NCBI RefSeq assembly: GCF_036323735.1
Contig: NC_086034.1
Coordinates: 30,210,939 to 30,274,938 of the forward strand
Direction: 5' to 3'
Origin: Rattus norvegicus
Lineage: Eukaryota > Chordata > Mammalia > Rodentia > Muridae
DNA length: 64,000 nt
This document shows positions 12,605-25,426 of the stretch, piece after piece. The first letter of the stretch is position 1. Each line of letters opens with the position of its first letter. A program made the position numbers and the translations under genes. The notes under the pieces are model-generated. The model made no database searches, was not told where the DNA came from, and was given only the letters and a program-made list of their open reading frames with translations.

Positions 12605-13739
12605 CCAAAGCCTGGGAATGACTTATGACAGTCACTAAGTTATAACCACAGAAGTGTTTATTGTATAAAATTGAAGTATGACCATCACCTTGTACCTTTT
12701 AAGCTGCAAAGCTGACCTTCAGAAAAATGAAAATATCAATAATAATCAAAACACTGTATTCACTGGGAGCCTGAGGGAACAGTGAAGTTCCTCCATTTGG
12801 AAAGTCGCTATTAAAAAAAATATTTTCTTGGGACTCAAATTTTCAACTAAGTGTATTAGTTCAAAAGCATTACTTTTTCTGGATTTTGACCAACTAGACA
12901 CAGGCCTGCAAGGTCTTTCAGATTTATTGAGAGCATTCTGATGGAGTTGCTGTTGGCTTCACTCTAGTGATGTCCGTGATAGCCATCTTCGTAGGCTTGT
13001 GGAGACGTTGGGTTTGGGGTAGACATTTCCTCGTGGAATGAGATAGACGATTTCACCTAAGTCTTTTTGATGAGAAGCAGTGATTGCTTGCTTGTTTGTT
13101 TGTGTTTGTGGGAAACTGGAGGTAAGGTCCAGCTGAGGTGGGCAGTACACATCTCCTTTACTTTTGTCAGCACAAATTAGGCTGCCTGAGTGGTCCGGGG
13201 GATGCTCTGAGTGATGCCTCACTGGATGTTGATGTCTTGTCTGAACTTCAGCTTAGGGTCGCAAGGCCCTGAGGATGTGTGCACATCACTTAGAGCTGCA
13301 TTAAAATTTATTACCATGAAATAAATCAGAAAGCCTAGTTCTAGGTTTATATATTTCGATCCAGGTTGTTGACATGCTGTTATAAGATTGGGTCTACTTT
13401 TCAAAGAGGCTTGCTAGGAGTTTAATGATATGGGTGTTTCTTCATAATTTAGAACAAATATCCAAGATCGTTAAAAATACACCAAAAGAGTCTTTGAAGA
13501 CATTGAAGGCTGAAGTGGATGGAGTAATTCTTGAATTTTAGGAATTAGATAGGGATTACAAAAAGCCCTTTCATTTATTTATATACATATTCATTTATTT
13601 CTACCTCTTATTTTGTTATTAGGATATAAATTATGACCTCTTACTATGGAAATTTCCAAACAAAATGTTTTTGTTGATTTTCTTCCTGCCCTTCTCTTCT
13701 CATTCCTGCTCTGCCCACCTTCCTCCTCATCTCCTCTGT
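12603..13739. other. Nothing firmly recognised
   Basis: The interval 12950-13270 is somewhat richer in GC and CpG, with an 87-codon minus frame (12959-13222). No protein family is recognised and no splice or polyadenylation context is clear. Confidence 0.45.
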
Positions 13740-13995
13740 GATTTTTTTCACGTGTGTTCTTTTCCATTCTCCCCCTTCCTACATACCTCCTCCCTCCACT
13801 CTCCTGGTTTCCTGTCTAATTTCACAGCCCTTACCCACTCTGACACTTCCTTACTTGTATAAGCACTGAAAGTTAGGCTCCACATTTGAGAGAAAATGAG
13901 ATGTCTGTCTTTCTGAGTTAGCCCACCTCCTTTAATATAATATTTTCTATATCTATCCATTTCCCTGCAAATTTCATAATTCCATTTTAAGCTGG
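13740..13995 (-). mobile_element. Ancient L1 3' fragment
   Basis: The stretch around tctttctgag, ctatccatttccctgcaaatttcat resembles the end of ORF2 in old L1s read on the minus strand, with a pyrimidine-rich 3'UTR to its left (13665-13800). Highly diverged. Confidence 0.45.
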
Positions 13996-14163
13996 TTTTC
14001 TAATCTGACTGCAAACTTAGTTGAAAATGAAACTGTGTGGTGGACTTCGGGAGTTTCCAAACCCTCTTCATTTAGCATTATCTGTAAATTACCATGCCGC
14101 TTACCTTTTTAGCGAGATAGACTGCTCTCTTTGTGAAATGAAAAGAATTGTCTTTCAATTGTT

Positions 14164-14179
14164 ATGTCTTCTCTTTCTT
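14164..14179. repeat. Target-site duplication, left copy (deleted L1)
   Basis: The 16-bp sequence atgtcttctctttctt is identical to 15886-15901. Confidence 0.85.
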
Positions 14180-15885
14180 TTTAAATTCATTTTCTATTAG
14201 ATATTTTCTTTATCTACATTTCAAATATTATCCCCCAATCCAGATTCCCCTCCAGAAACCCCCTGTCCCATCCTCCACCCCCTGCCTCCATGAGAGTACT
14301 CCCCCACCCACCCACCAACTCCCTCTTGCTTCCTTGGCCTGGCATTCCCCTACACTGGGGAATCAAGCCTTCACAGGACCAAGGGCCTCTCCTCCCATTG
14401 ATGGCTTGACAAGGCCATCCTCTGCTACATATGTGGCTGGAGCCATGGGTCTCTCCATGTGTATTCTTTGGTTGGCAGTTTAGTCCCTGGGAGCTCTGGG
14501 GGGTCTGGTTGGTTGGTATTGTTGTTCTTCCTATGGGGTTTTGAATATACCCCTCAGCTACCTCAGTCCTTTACCTTCTCCACTGTGGATCCAGATCTCA
14601 GTCCAATGTTTGGCTGCAAGCATCTGCCTCTGTAATTGTCAGGCTCTAGCAAAGCCTATCAGGAGACGGCTATATCAGGCTCCTGTCAGCATGCACCTCT
14701 TGGCATCAGCAATAATGACTGGGTTTGATGACTGCATGTGGGATGGATGCCCATGTATGGCAGCCTCAGGATGGCCTTTCCTTCAGCCTCAGCTCTCAAC
14801 TTTGTCTCCCTATTCCCTCCTGTGAGTATTTTGTTCCCCCTTCTAAGAAGGACTGAAGCATCAGCACTTTGTTCATCCTTCCTCTGAGCTTTATGTGGTC
14901 TGTGGATTGTATCTAGGGATGAGTTCCTTCCCTATGAATTCATGAAGTCATTGTTTTTAATAGCTCAGTAGTATTCCATTATGTAAATGTACCACATTTT
15001 CTAAATCCATTCTTCTGTTGAAGGATATCTGGGTTCTTTCCAGCTTCTGGCTACTATAAATAGAGCTGCTATGAACATAGTGGAGCATGTGTCTTTGTTA
15101 TATGTTGGAATATCTTTTGGGTATATGCCCAAGAGTAGTATACCTGGGTCCTCAAGTAGTGCAATGTCCAATTTTCTGAGGAACCTCCAGACTGATTTCC
15201 AGAGTGATTGTGCCATCTTGTGACCTCACCAACAATGGAGGAGTGTTCCTCTTTCTTCACATCCTCAGCAGCATCTGCTGTCACCTGAGTTTTTTTATCT
15301 TAGCCATTCTGCCTGGTGGGAGGTGGAATCTCAGGGATGTTTTGATTTGCATTTCCTTGATGACTAAGGATGTTGAACATTTCTTTAGGTGCTTCTCTGT
15401 CAGTCAGTATTCCTCAGCTGAGAATTTCTTGTTTAGTTCTATACCCCACTTTTTTTTTAAAACAGGGTTATTTGACTCTCTGAAGTCTAACTTCTTGAGT
15501 TCCTTGTATATTTTGGATATTGGCCTTCTATCAGATGTAGGATTGGTAAAGGTCTTTTACCAATTTGTTAGTTGCTTTTTGTCCTATTGACAGTGTCCTT
15601 TGCCTTACAGAAGCTTTGCAATGTTGTGAGGTCCCATTTGTGGATTGGGTGCAGAGCTAGTACCCAAGGTCTGCTCAGGGCATTGCTTCAGACCAGAAGG
15701 AACCTGTGTCCCTGGCTGGGTGGAGATTCCTGTGTTTCTGGATCCTGAGGGGACCCAGTTACTTAGGATGTTGGGGCAGATGTTGTGGCTTCCTCACCTC
15801 TGGTCTTGGGCATGTTAGAGCACCTGAGAATCAGGCTTCCTCTGGGTTTTGTGGTACTGGATTTGGAGCCAGAGCTCAAGCTCTC
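14180..15885 (-). mobile_element. Internally deleted L1: 5'UTR joined directly to the end of ORF2
   Basis: From 14180 to 15646 the sequence is an L1 3'UTR and the last part of ORF2 in minus orientation. The ORF2 C-terminus reads at 15001-15216, including FIAALFIVARSWKEP. At 15646/15647 similarity to ORF2 stops. The remaining 239 bp (15647-15885) look like an Lx/F-type L1 5'UTR. ORF1 and most of ORF2 are absent. Exact 16-bp repeats, atgtcttctctttctt, flank the whole unit at 14164-14179 and 15886-15901, so the deletion was already present when it inserted. In the intact copy at 36.4 kb, the base where the ORF2 part begins follows directly after an AG. The coding remnant carries stops and frameshifts. 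Confidence 0.8.
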
Positions 15886-15901
15886 ATGTCTTCTCTTTCT
15901 T
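15886..15901. repeat. Target-site duplication, right copy (deleted L1)
   Basis: The 16-bp sequence atgtcttctctttctt follows directly after the 5'UTR-like end of the element. Confidence 0.85.
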
Positions 15902-18900
15902 ATAAGAAAACTTCCTGAGTGGGAATGAGAGGAGATGACAAGGGGCTACGAGCCAATATAAAGTGAATAGATAAATATTAATGAAAGGGGGAAAAAAAGA
16001 AAAATTCTTAGAGACTCCATGAGAGCACTTCTTATTTACCTCAAAACAGTGATGTGGGAAAAGATAAAAAGCATGGGATGAGAAAACAGTTTTCTTCCAC
16101 AACGTGAAAATTTTCAGGATTCAAGGAATCTAGAATGGACTAAACTTACCAAAAACAGCAAATTTGGCAAGTAAGACTGATGCAGAAAGTGCGTTCTTTT
16201 TAAAGCATGGCGTTCTAGATGGTCATCACGACATTTCAGCACACCCAGCTTCTTACAGCCCCTCCATTCTACTCATTCTCCCATGTAAGTTGCCCTCCAT
16301 GCGCAGCAGGTGAGTGCAAAGTCATTATCTGCTTACCTCTCATAATTGTTAATTTCGCATAGATGGAGGCCTACGCATTTCTAATATCTTCTTTTTCACA
16401 CTTTTTTCTTAGTCTTCTCTGTAGTTTGTCACTTGATTCTCAGCACACACATGGGCAGACAATAGTCTGCAACTCAATTCTAGGAAAATCGAGTTTTCGT
16501 TCCTGGCTTCTGCCACCAAGTGGTGTCCGTGCCAGCAAAACACTTAGATGCATACAAATAAATTAATCAATGAATGAAAAAGAATTTGTTTTATTTTTGT
16601 CATCTATAATGTGTATTCTTGTCATATATCTTATATGCATATATATGTGTATGTATTCATTCTTGTGAATGTTCAACTCCTTCATAGTAAGTTGTTCTTT
16701 ACTGCATACTACAGGTCCATGTTGCAGGGAAGGGCACTCTGACCTCATTGAAATGAGACAATTGCTACACTCTGCTGTAGGGTACTTACTAAGCCAGCTG
16801 CCTCTGCTAGGGCTTTCTGTCACCACAGTCACTGGACACTTCTCACGTCACAATACTATGCTCTTTAGGAGAATAATGATGACCCAGCTTTAAAAATGAA
16901 GCTAGTTGTGATTGGTCAGAATTAGAATCTATCACGCTATTAACAGACTGTCCTGTGAACATAGCTTTCATTAGATTAATCGGGAAGGAAGTTAGGCGGC
17001 TAATACAAGTCTCCAGGATATCCGTGTTCTCGTGTATTTGACATTTGATTCCATATTTATCTTTTTCAGATGCCCTGATCCAAACTAGAAGACTTTCACA
17101 TTTTAAATTCTTCATTTTTAAAACATTAGGTTATTACATTTTTTTCAAAGTCTCATTGTTATCCCATTCTCTAGATCAACATAAAAAATACTGATACAGC
17201 ACTGTATTCGTGATATATTTTATAGCTTGTTATCGCCACTTGGGGTACATTTCCATTTTTCTATAGTTTAATATTATACTCCTATTTTTCGCTTCTATTT
17301 TTCAATTCCAAAGGACTGTTCTCTATTAAGCTTTTCTCAAGATAACCATCCATCCTTAATTATTATCATCACAATGATAGCACTTATTTTCATGTCAAGA
17401 CTATTTAGCATGTCCAACACAATACTTTGTGTTGAATCATTCAATATTCATAACTACTTTCTATGGTAGGTACCATTGTAGAAACAAAAATTCAGAACAC
17501 ACAGGATGAGGGTGAACAGTCTGCCCCTCGTTTTCAGTTACTCTCAAGCTCCCCTGGCCACTGGCTGATGGATGCCAAGGCTTCCTTTTAAACAAAGGTT
17601 CTCAGCCTCTGTGACTATCTGGAGCCCCTATTCTTTTGCTGGCTCCGATCTTTTTCCTGCTCTGATGTTTTTCCATGATAGGTTTCTGTGTATGTGTTTA
17701 GTTCCTTCCTAGTCCCCTTTCCATTTTAATTGTGGGTTCTTTTTCACCTCATAAATCCCCAGGGATTATCTAGAAGCCGACAGTGAATCTGGGAGTACCT
17801 AGGGCTCCATTTACAGGTATGTTATTAGATGGCAAGATAACAGGGAGCTGGGAAATTAGTCATAATGAGTGTTGCTGTCAGTGGAGGGCAGGAAATTGCT
17901 CTCCGTCAGTTCTGTTGACTGTAACTGCCTGGAGTTCTTACCGGGACACAAGGCAAAAGTAATGACTGACGGTATTTGATTCATCCTTTTTGGCAAACTC
18001 GTGTTGAATCCCATTGTACACGCATGCTGTGGACGAGTCTTCCTTCTTGTTAGGGGATAGGTGGGAATAAGGTAAAATGTGGAAGTTCACTTTGTGGGCT
18101 TTTCCCTCCTTCCAAGCCTGGTATAAATTCCACTTGGCATACATTGCTAACACTTGGCCTGGGTAGCTCACACAGTGACGCCTAGCATATACAGGAAGCA
18201 AAATTCAACAGAGCGTCTTTGGCAACAATTCATGCTTCTCTAGAAGAGGAAATAAGCCATTATCCCACTTTCTACTTACTGAACTCTGGCTGCCATTACT
18301 GTGAGGTCAGTACGTACCCTCACCAAACCTCGTTTGAGCTACAGGGTTGTTTCCAAGGTGCAGAGGAAGACTGCAGGAACAAGACCCGAGCAAAACTAAA
18401 ATCTTACTTCCCACAGTCAGGGACCTCTTAAAATTAGAGGGCAAGAACGTTCCTAAGTTAGGCACACTCGACATTCGACATTTGCTAGATTAAAAAAAAG
18501 CTCATGAGACAGGCGTGAGAGACCACCAAACTTTACTCCCTTGAAGGCATTTAAAAGTCCTTCAATAATAAAGGTTTTAGGATCTTAGTTAACAGAATCA
18601 CAGAGAATATGAACATATAGGGATTATGTGAATTATAAACACTCACCCTGCAGATGTATAGAAAACTAGAATGACAGGCGTTAAACTTGTTGTTATCTAT
18701 TGTCACATAGTAAGAGATCAAGCCAAGACATGGGCCAGCATTTCTGGATACTGTGGGTAATATCTGTCATATATTCTATGAGTGTCAACCTATTTCTCAT
18801 GATGATAGGCAATAGTGGCATCCTGTGCCCATCTTCTCTGTGCTGGAGCATGCCACACACCTCAGTGTCACTCGTGCAGCCATTGCTTTATTGTCACAAA

Positions 18901-20273
18901 GTGCAGTAATAGTATATTCCTTTAACTGAAGCACAGAGTAAGTATTTATAATGAGAGTGATTCAGAAATCACTTACGGAAACTTTTAGCTAAGATTCAGG
19001 AGCAGAGGAAGATTGCTAGAATGGAGAAGAAGCAAAGAGTGACCAGAGATACCGTTTCATGGGCTTAGGCCTTGCAGGAGTTAGAGGTAGATGGAGGGAT
19101 GACAAACTGATTCAACTGCAGGAAGAAGCAGAGGAGGGATAGAGGTGGTAGCAGAGTGAATAGAGAGAAGGAGTAGTGGGAGGGGAAGGAGGAAGAAGAA
19201 GGAAAATGAGGAGAGGAAAGTGAAGAAATTACTATGGACAAAAGCAACATAAGAGAAAGATCTGAAATACGTAGCAAAGGAAGATACCAGCTATTCCTGT
19301 AATGTGTAATAAAATCTCCATTAGTGAGAAATGGATTGGTTTATTACTGTCTGTGTGCGTTATCAATTAGTTTAATGAGTCATTTAAAATGAATGATGAC
19401 CCATTTGAAAAGCTGTCATAATAGTATGTCAAAATAGCAGGTATAATTACGTTTCTTTAAAAACTATAACCAAAAAAGGTTCCCATTATCACGGGTACTC
19501 CAAGTGTAATTTATTTGATAAAATCATTTGATAAAGCAGAAATGAGCAATAACAGAAATGACAGCATTATATCAACATTTCTGTGTTATTGACCAGTCTA
19601 ACATTTTGTAGCTGTACCAATGCCAATAAATTGATATTACTGAAATTTCTATTTAACCAGAGATGCCGATTCCATCTAAATCACAGATTTAATTTGCATC
19701 TAGGATTATCATATATTGAAACTCATATTGATTTTGACATTCTATAGAGTCTTGAAGACCTTCCATGGGAGGCAGACAGTGTCATCTGCATGGCTGTCCT
19801 GTACACAAAATATACAGAACTTTTGAATTCCCACAGAAGTGCTTTAAATTTCAAATAGTGTGACCTTATGCAAATTAGTTAACCTTTTCTCATATTTTAG
19901 TTTATTTGACCATAAAATGAGGATTAGAAAGTTTACAGCTTTTTTTGGGAGGATTAAATCAACAATCCTTAGAAAACATGTAGTACAATGCCAGGAACAT
20001 TTATAGTGTTCTCCGGAGTAAGCATTCTTACCTATGTTGTCAGTCTCTGATATTTATTTTTTATGTGAGACAGAATAAAAAAATTCACAGTTTAAAAAAC
20101 TCTGAAAGTATTTTTGTTCTTTGACGTGAAATCCTTGATCCTCACTCATCTATGTAGTGTAATGCTGCTGTTATAGAATGAATAAAGCATTTCATAGTGT
20201 TCTAAGATAAACCTCATAAAGTTGGGTCACCTAGAAAGCTTGGGTTGAGTAAGGGTATCTAAGTTCTTAAGAA
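15902..20273. other. Repeat-poor AT-rich stretch
   Basis: Over 4 kb with almost no recognisable transposon. Includes a GA-rich patch (19105-19260). The block 19310-19760 is dense in TAAT/ATTA, octamer-like ATGCAAAT-type and TTTGCAT-type words and lacks repeats. No exon is supported; frames are under 100 codons. Confidence 0.5.
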
Positions 20274-21722
20274 AATTTGCATTTCCCTAATGATTAGGGA
20301 TGTTGAACATTTTTAAAGTGGTTCTCAGCCATTTGAGATTCCTCTGTTGCGAATTCTCTGTTTAGTTCTGTACCCGAAATTTAATTGAATTAATTTGTTT
20401 TTGTTTGTTTGGTTGTTTTTTTTTTTGAGTTTAACTTCTTGAGTTCTTTGTATTATTTTTAGCCCTCTATCAGATGTAGGGTTAGTGAAGATCTTTTCCT
20501 AATCTGTAGGTTGCAGTTTTGTCCTATTGTGTCCTGTGTATTACACAGGGTTTTCAGTTTCATGTGATCCCATTTGCCAGTTGTTGACCTTAGAGTGTGA
20601 GCTTTGGTGTTCTGTTCAGGAAAATTCCTCTGTGCCAATGTGTTTGAGGCTATTTCCCACTTTCTCTTCTATTAGATTCACATAATCTGGTTTTATGTGG
20701 AGGTCCTTGATCCACATGGACTTGAGCTTTGTACAAGGAGAAAAATATGCATCAACTTGCATTCTTCTGTATGCAGACCATCAGACGAGCACCATTTTTT
20801 TTTTGAAGATGCTTTCTTTTTTTCCACTATATGGTTTGGCTTCTTTGTCAAAGATCAAGTGTGTGGGTTTATTTCTGGGTCTTCAATTCTATTCCATTGA
20901 TCTACCTGCCTGTCTCTGTACCACTACCATGTGGTTTTTTGGTTTTTTTTTTGTTTTTTTTATCAGTATTGCTTTGTATTACAGCTTGAGGTCAGGGATG
21001 GTGATTTCCCCAGAATTTCTTTTATTGTTTAGAATTGTTTTCACTATACTGGGTTTTTTGTTTGTTTGTTTGTTTTTCAATATGAAGTTGAGAATTGCTC
21101 TTTCCATGTCTGTGAAGAATTGTGTTGGGATTTTTATGGGGATTGCATTGAGTCTGTAGATTGCTTTTGGTAGGATGGTCATTTTTACTATGTTGAACCT
21201 ACCAATCCGTGAGCATGAGAAGTCTTTCCTTCTCCCGAGGTCTTCTTTGATTTCTTGTTTGAGAGAGTTGAAGTTTTTGTCATACAGATATTTCACTTGT
21301 TTGGTTAGAGTTACACCAAGATATCTCCTGTTATTTGTGACTATTATGAAGGGTATTGTTTCCCTCCTTTCTTCCTCATCCTGTTTATCATTTGTATAAA
21401 GGAAGGCTACTGATTTGTTCGAGTTAATTTCATATCCAGTCACTTTGCTGAAGTTGTTTATCAGCTGTAGAAATACTCTGGTAGAATTTTTGGAGTCAGT
21501 TATGTATACTACCATATCTGCAGATAGTGATAACTTGACTTGGCCAATTTGTATCCCCTTGATATTTATCCTTTTGTTTTCCCATTGCTCTAGCTAGAAC
21601 TTCACAAACTGTATTGAATAAATAAGGAGAGAGTGCCCAGTCTTGTCTTATCTAGGATATAAATGGGACTGTTTTTAGTTTCTCCTAATTTAATTTGATA
21701 TTGGCTGTTGACTTGCTGTATA
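20274..21722 (-). pseudogene. L1 ORF2 fragment (reverse transcriptase region), decayed
   Basis: This fragment aligns along its length with 37637-39057 of the intact L1, in the same orientation. The longest surviving frame (20979-21515) reads from just after the catalytic aspartates (MVVYITDSKNS) through NSNKSVAFLYT, LGVTLTKQVK and NAIPIKIP to ITIPDL. Stops, indels and T-rich expansions (20417-20428, 20936-20960) break the remainder. It ends abruptly in mid-ORF2 at both sides, with no A tail or 3'UTR. It joins directly to the next fragment. Confidence 0.88.
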
Positions 21723-21980
21723 TTACAATAAGGCTGCTATCAACATAGTGGATCACATGCCCTTGTGGTATGGTGGATTGTCTTTGAGTATATTCCCTGG
21801 AGTGGTATAACTGGGTCTTTAGGTAGAACTGTTTCCAATTATCTAAGGAACCACCAGATTGATTTCCAAGTGGTTGTATCGGTTTGCAATCCCATCAGCA
21901 GTGAAGGAGTGTTCCTCTTTTTTACATCCTTGACACCATGTACTGCCACCTGAGTTTTTGATCTTAGCCATTCTGATTCT
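21723..21980 (-). pseudogene. L1 ORF2 C-terminal fragment, out of order
   Basis: This piece aligns with 37347-37605 of the intact L1 in the same orientation and covers the Cys-rich C-terminal region. In a normal L1 it would lie to the left of the previous fragment; here it lies directly to its right with no spacer. Its right end and the other fragment's left end are only about 30 bp apart in L1 coordinates, so the pair is close to a circular permutation of one continuous L1 segment. Confidence 0.8.
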
Positions 21981-22973
21981 TCCCAACTTTCACCTTCAGG
22001 CAAGTACTGTGCCGACTTCAGGGAGGAAAAGCCAAACAAACTCAGGAGTAGACCATGGAGCTTACAGCACTGACACGCCAGGCAAGGTAGGCACTGGGGA
22101 CATAGTGACCCAAGTGTCACAGAGTAAAAAAGTGTTTTTTTAGATTTTAGGTCAGTTCCATAGGAGGGATTTCATTCCTGGTTCTGACAGTTGCCAGGAG
22201 AAGAAGAATCACTCTCTTTCCAGGGTGTGCTCCTGAAAATGATTGCACGCTCATGCACATGTGATTACACAGGAGCAGCAGTAACTAGACTTGGTGTAAT
22301 AAAAAAAATGAAGTTGGGAAGAGGATGGGTTGAGGCTATAGGGAGAGCTGGAGGCAGAAAAGAAGGGGTACATATGATATTTAGTTGTATTCATGTATGG
22401 AATCGTCAGGAATGGAGAGAAAGGCCAAGGATGTGGACCTGGTGTTTTATTATCTCCCCTTCTAAGTGAAATATATTCTAACAGGGCAGACCTATGTTGG
22501 CTTATTGCTCCTTTTTATGTAAAATCGTATTCATTAAATACTTAAATTCAGATCCTAATAGTGTAATAGTGTAATGAATATTTCTCAAATTTTGACTCCT
22601 TCCAGAACCTTGTGCTGCTCCTCTCTCCAAAAACCCAAAGAAAAAGGTCTCTGCTTATGTTCGTCCAAGATTTATTTGACTTCTGGCTTTTAATTCAGCT
22701 TAGGTGAGGAGAATGGATCATCAGAAGGTTGACAACTCTCAAGGACACTAGAGACCTCTGCATGCATTGCTGTCACTGTCAAGGAAGAATAAATGTCCTC
22801 ACGAAGAGTGACACTTTTGCTGCCTTAAGCTGTTTTTGTTATAAACCCAGTTGTCTCAAGGACAGAAAGAGTCTCCAATATTTCAGAAGTGCAGAACATG
22901 TAAATCTGGATGCTTTATTTGACAGTCCGTGGTCTCTGGCTAGTTACTGCTTTATGAGAATCTGTAGGTGTTA
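21981..22973. other. Nothing recognised
   Basis: No repeat or coding feature can be supported. The 92-codon frame at 22191 shows no family resemblance. Confidence 0.45.
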
Positions 22974-23105
22974 GGTGGTGGCTCAGTGGGTAACTGAACT
23001 CATGGAGCATGCTTCAGAGCCTGAGTTAAGATTCCAAGCCCTATGTTGAACAGACACTTGTAACCACATTGCTGTGGGACCCAGAGAAAAAAGGATCCCC
23101 AGGGT
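22974..23105 (+). mobile_element. Degenerate B3/B2-like SINE
   Basis: The text ggtggctcagtgggtaac, followed by cctgagttaagattcc, resembles a tRNA-derived SINE head and second block. Diverged. Confidence 0.45.
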
Positions 23106-23244
23106 TTACTGCCTAGCTGAAGGCTCAGTTGGAGACTCTTTGTCAAGGGAATAAGGTGGCATATGATAAAGAAAGACCTCTGATGTGCTCCTTTAGTCTA
23201 TGTGTATGTGTAGGTGCATGTACCTATATAGAATGTGCCCATTC

Positions 23245-23248
<4 letters not shown>

Positions 23249-23281
<33 letters not shown>

Positions 23282-23309
23282 CACACACACACAAGCACAC
23301 ACACACAAG

Positions 23310-23357
<48 letters not shown>
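23249..23357. repeat. CA/GA compound microsatellite
   Basis: CA repeats with GCACA interruptions pass into GA repeats. Confidence 0.95.
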
Positions 23358-23361
<4 letters not shown>

Positions 23362-24511
23362 TTTCATAACTCTTTATCTTCCATATTTTGTAAAATCTGA
23401 GAAACAGTGGGATGGATGAGTTTTATTATTTTAAAGCAAATGCCTTGGTTGAGGGTCAATGATCTTTCTGTTAACAGACCAAGTTTGGAAACATGACCAG
23501 TGGAGACATTATTATATCAAGAATTCAAATTATTCTGGAAAGTAAAGAAGAATTTATAATATCAAATATCTCTTGAATCATGATCTCATTTTTCACAGTA
23601 TGTATCTCTGTCGCAAACATGTGAATACACAAATACCCTCAATTCCACATCTGATGGCTCAAATACCTTACTAAATATAGAAGCTTTCTTACGCAGAACT
23701 AAACAGCCCAAAGCCTCCCTACCGTATTTTCTTCCAGGAGACATACCTCTTCTTTTTGGGGAGAGCACTGTTCCTGGGAACAGCGCCTGCTCACTAAGGA
23801 CATGCCTGCGGTCTTCCAGAACATTCTGCATCCTGAGAGTTCTCTCACCTGGTGCTGTTCAAGCTTGGCTTGCATGGTGAACAGACTGTGTGGTGAGCAA
23901 TACTATATGGGGATACTATATTTTTGCATTTCATATTTAGTATTTCATAAAAGGTAAGAAAATTATGTCTTAAAAAACAAAAATCTTTGACAAATACCTT
24001 AAAGCTAAGTTGGGATTGATATTTAATACCCAGTTCTTTGGTCATCTCTCCCCCTGAACATCAGGGGAACATTAAGGACCTTCTCTCCTCTCTTTGTCTA
24101 GATCCCATCTGTTTACCCATTCCTGTCCTTTTGTGAGCATTGGCCTTGTCTCTGTCGCTACCTGTCTCCTTTACATTCCATTACAACCAACATAAGGGGG
24201 ACTTACTTGTATTATATATTAGCAGTATTATGCAAACACTACCCAAGGAGCACTTTGTATGTAGATGGTTTTTGGAGTATTTCTCAGTACATTTTAAGAA
24301 AATGTCTGAGGGGGCAGGTTTTTAACTTCTATGAGTCCTTTCTCCATAAGACATCGTGTCTGTTTTCTGAATTGTGTCTGGCCCTTTGAATAAAGCCATG
24401 TTTGACTCTGCACTCTAATTAATGGAGTTCACTTTCCGGCCAGGTCTCTATTGGCACCCCAGGATGGATCAGAGCCAAATCTTTAAGGTTGGTTGCTCAC
24501 TGAGTAGTCTG

Positions 24512-24566
<55 letters not shown>

Positions 24567-25312
24567 ACACAGACACAGACACACACATACTCTGGGTGGC
24601 CAATCAGCAAATACGGTTAAGCTGGTGGTTGTGTGAAGGTTTCATTGCAAAAGGTAAGTTTTATAACTCCAATAGCTGCACGTACTTTATATTTATCCTT
24701 CAAAAGTTTCCCCCTGAGTTTCAACTCCCTAGCACAGGATAAACTGACAACCATGTAGCTCAGACTTGCTTTTCAATAATTCCACACTCTAGGTTAAATT
24801 TAAACCTGTCCTACATCTACAGCAAAAGACACTGTGAAGAACACAGGCTCTCCGGTGGGCCTGCCCGGGTCATAGCCTAATGACTGCATGATTAGAGCTA
24901 TTACTCAATCGCTGAGAACCTCAGCTTTTTTATCTAGGAAATCAGAAACCTTTAGCATCCCCTTCGTTGATACTGTTGTACAGACTAACTGGGTTTTAGC
25001 ACCCAGTACAAGCATTCATTACATGGTGTTTGGCAATATTACTGTTATTATTGTTGGAAATATCACATTTTTCTGCATGATGAAGACAAGCCATCATTAC
25101 ATATAGACTGTTTGAATCCAGCTAAGATTGATCCTCATTCCCAACTTACATGGGGACATGTTAGCTCCCAGGATCCCTGAAATATTTATATTCTAGGATA
25201 TTCTATCTAAGCTGGCTCGTAGATGAGAATATAGCTCTGTAATGCTCTGACAAATACCATTCTCTGGGTCCTTTTTTGATTTCTCCCTCTCTATCTTTCT
25301 TGCTCCCTCTTC
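23358..25312. other. Unassigned sequence around a CA repeat
   Basis: No gene or transposon recognised outside the microsatellite at 24512-24589. Confidence 0.45.
24512..24589. repeat. CA microsatellite
   Basis: CA tract with a degenerate end of gacacaga units. Confidence 0.95.
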
Positions 25313-25426
25313 CCCTACCTCCCTCCCTCCCTCCCTCCCTCCCTCCATCCCTCTCTCCCTCTCTCCCTTCCTTGTTTTGTTATTTTGTTGTTGTTATTGT
25401 TGTTGTTGTTGTTGTTGTTGTTGTTA
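25313..25426. repeat. CCCT then TTG microsatellites
   Basis: A CCCT/CCTC pyrimidine tract (25313-25371) is followed by TTG units (25385-25426). Confidence 0.93.

Noticed and set aside
12959..13222. 87-codon minus frame in a CpG-containing patch, possible exon
   Set aside because: No family resemblance, no convincing splice sites, and no support from neighbouring sequence.
15204..15590. 128-codon plus-strand frame
   Set aside because: Antisense shadow of the deleted L1 ORF2 end.
20695..21159. 154-codon plus-strand frame with hydrophobic runs
   Set aside because: Antisense of the L1 fragment; Phe/Leu runs come from reversed poly-A/AAG codons, not membrane segments.
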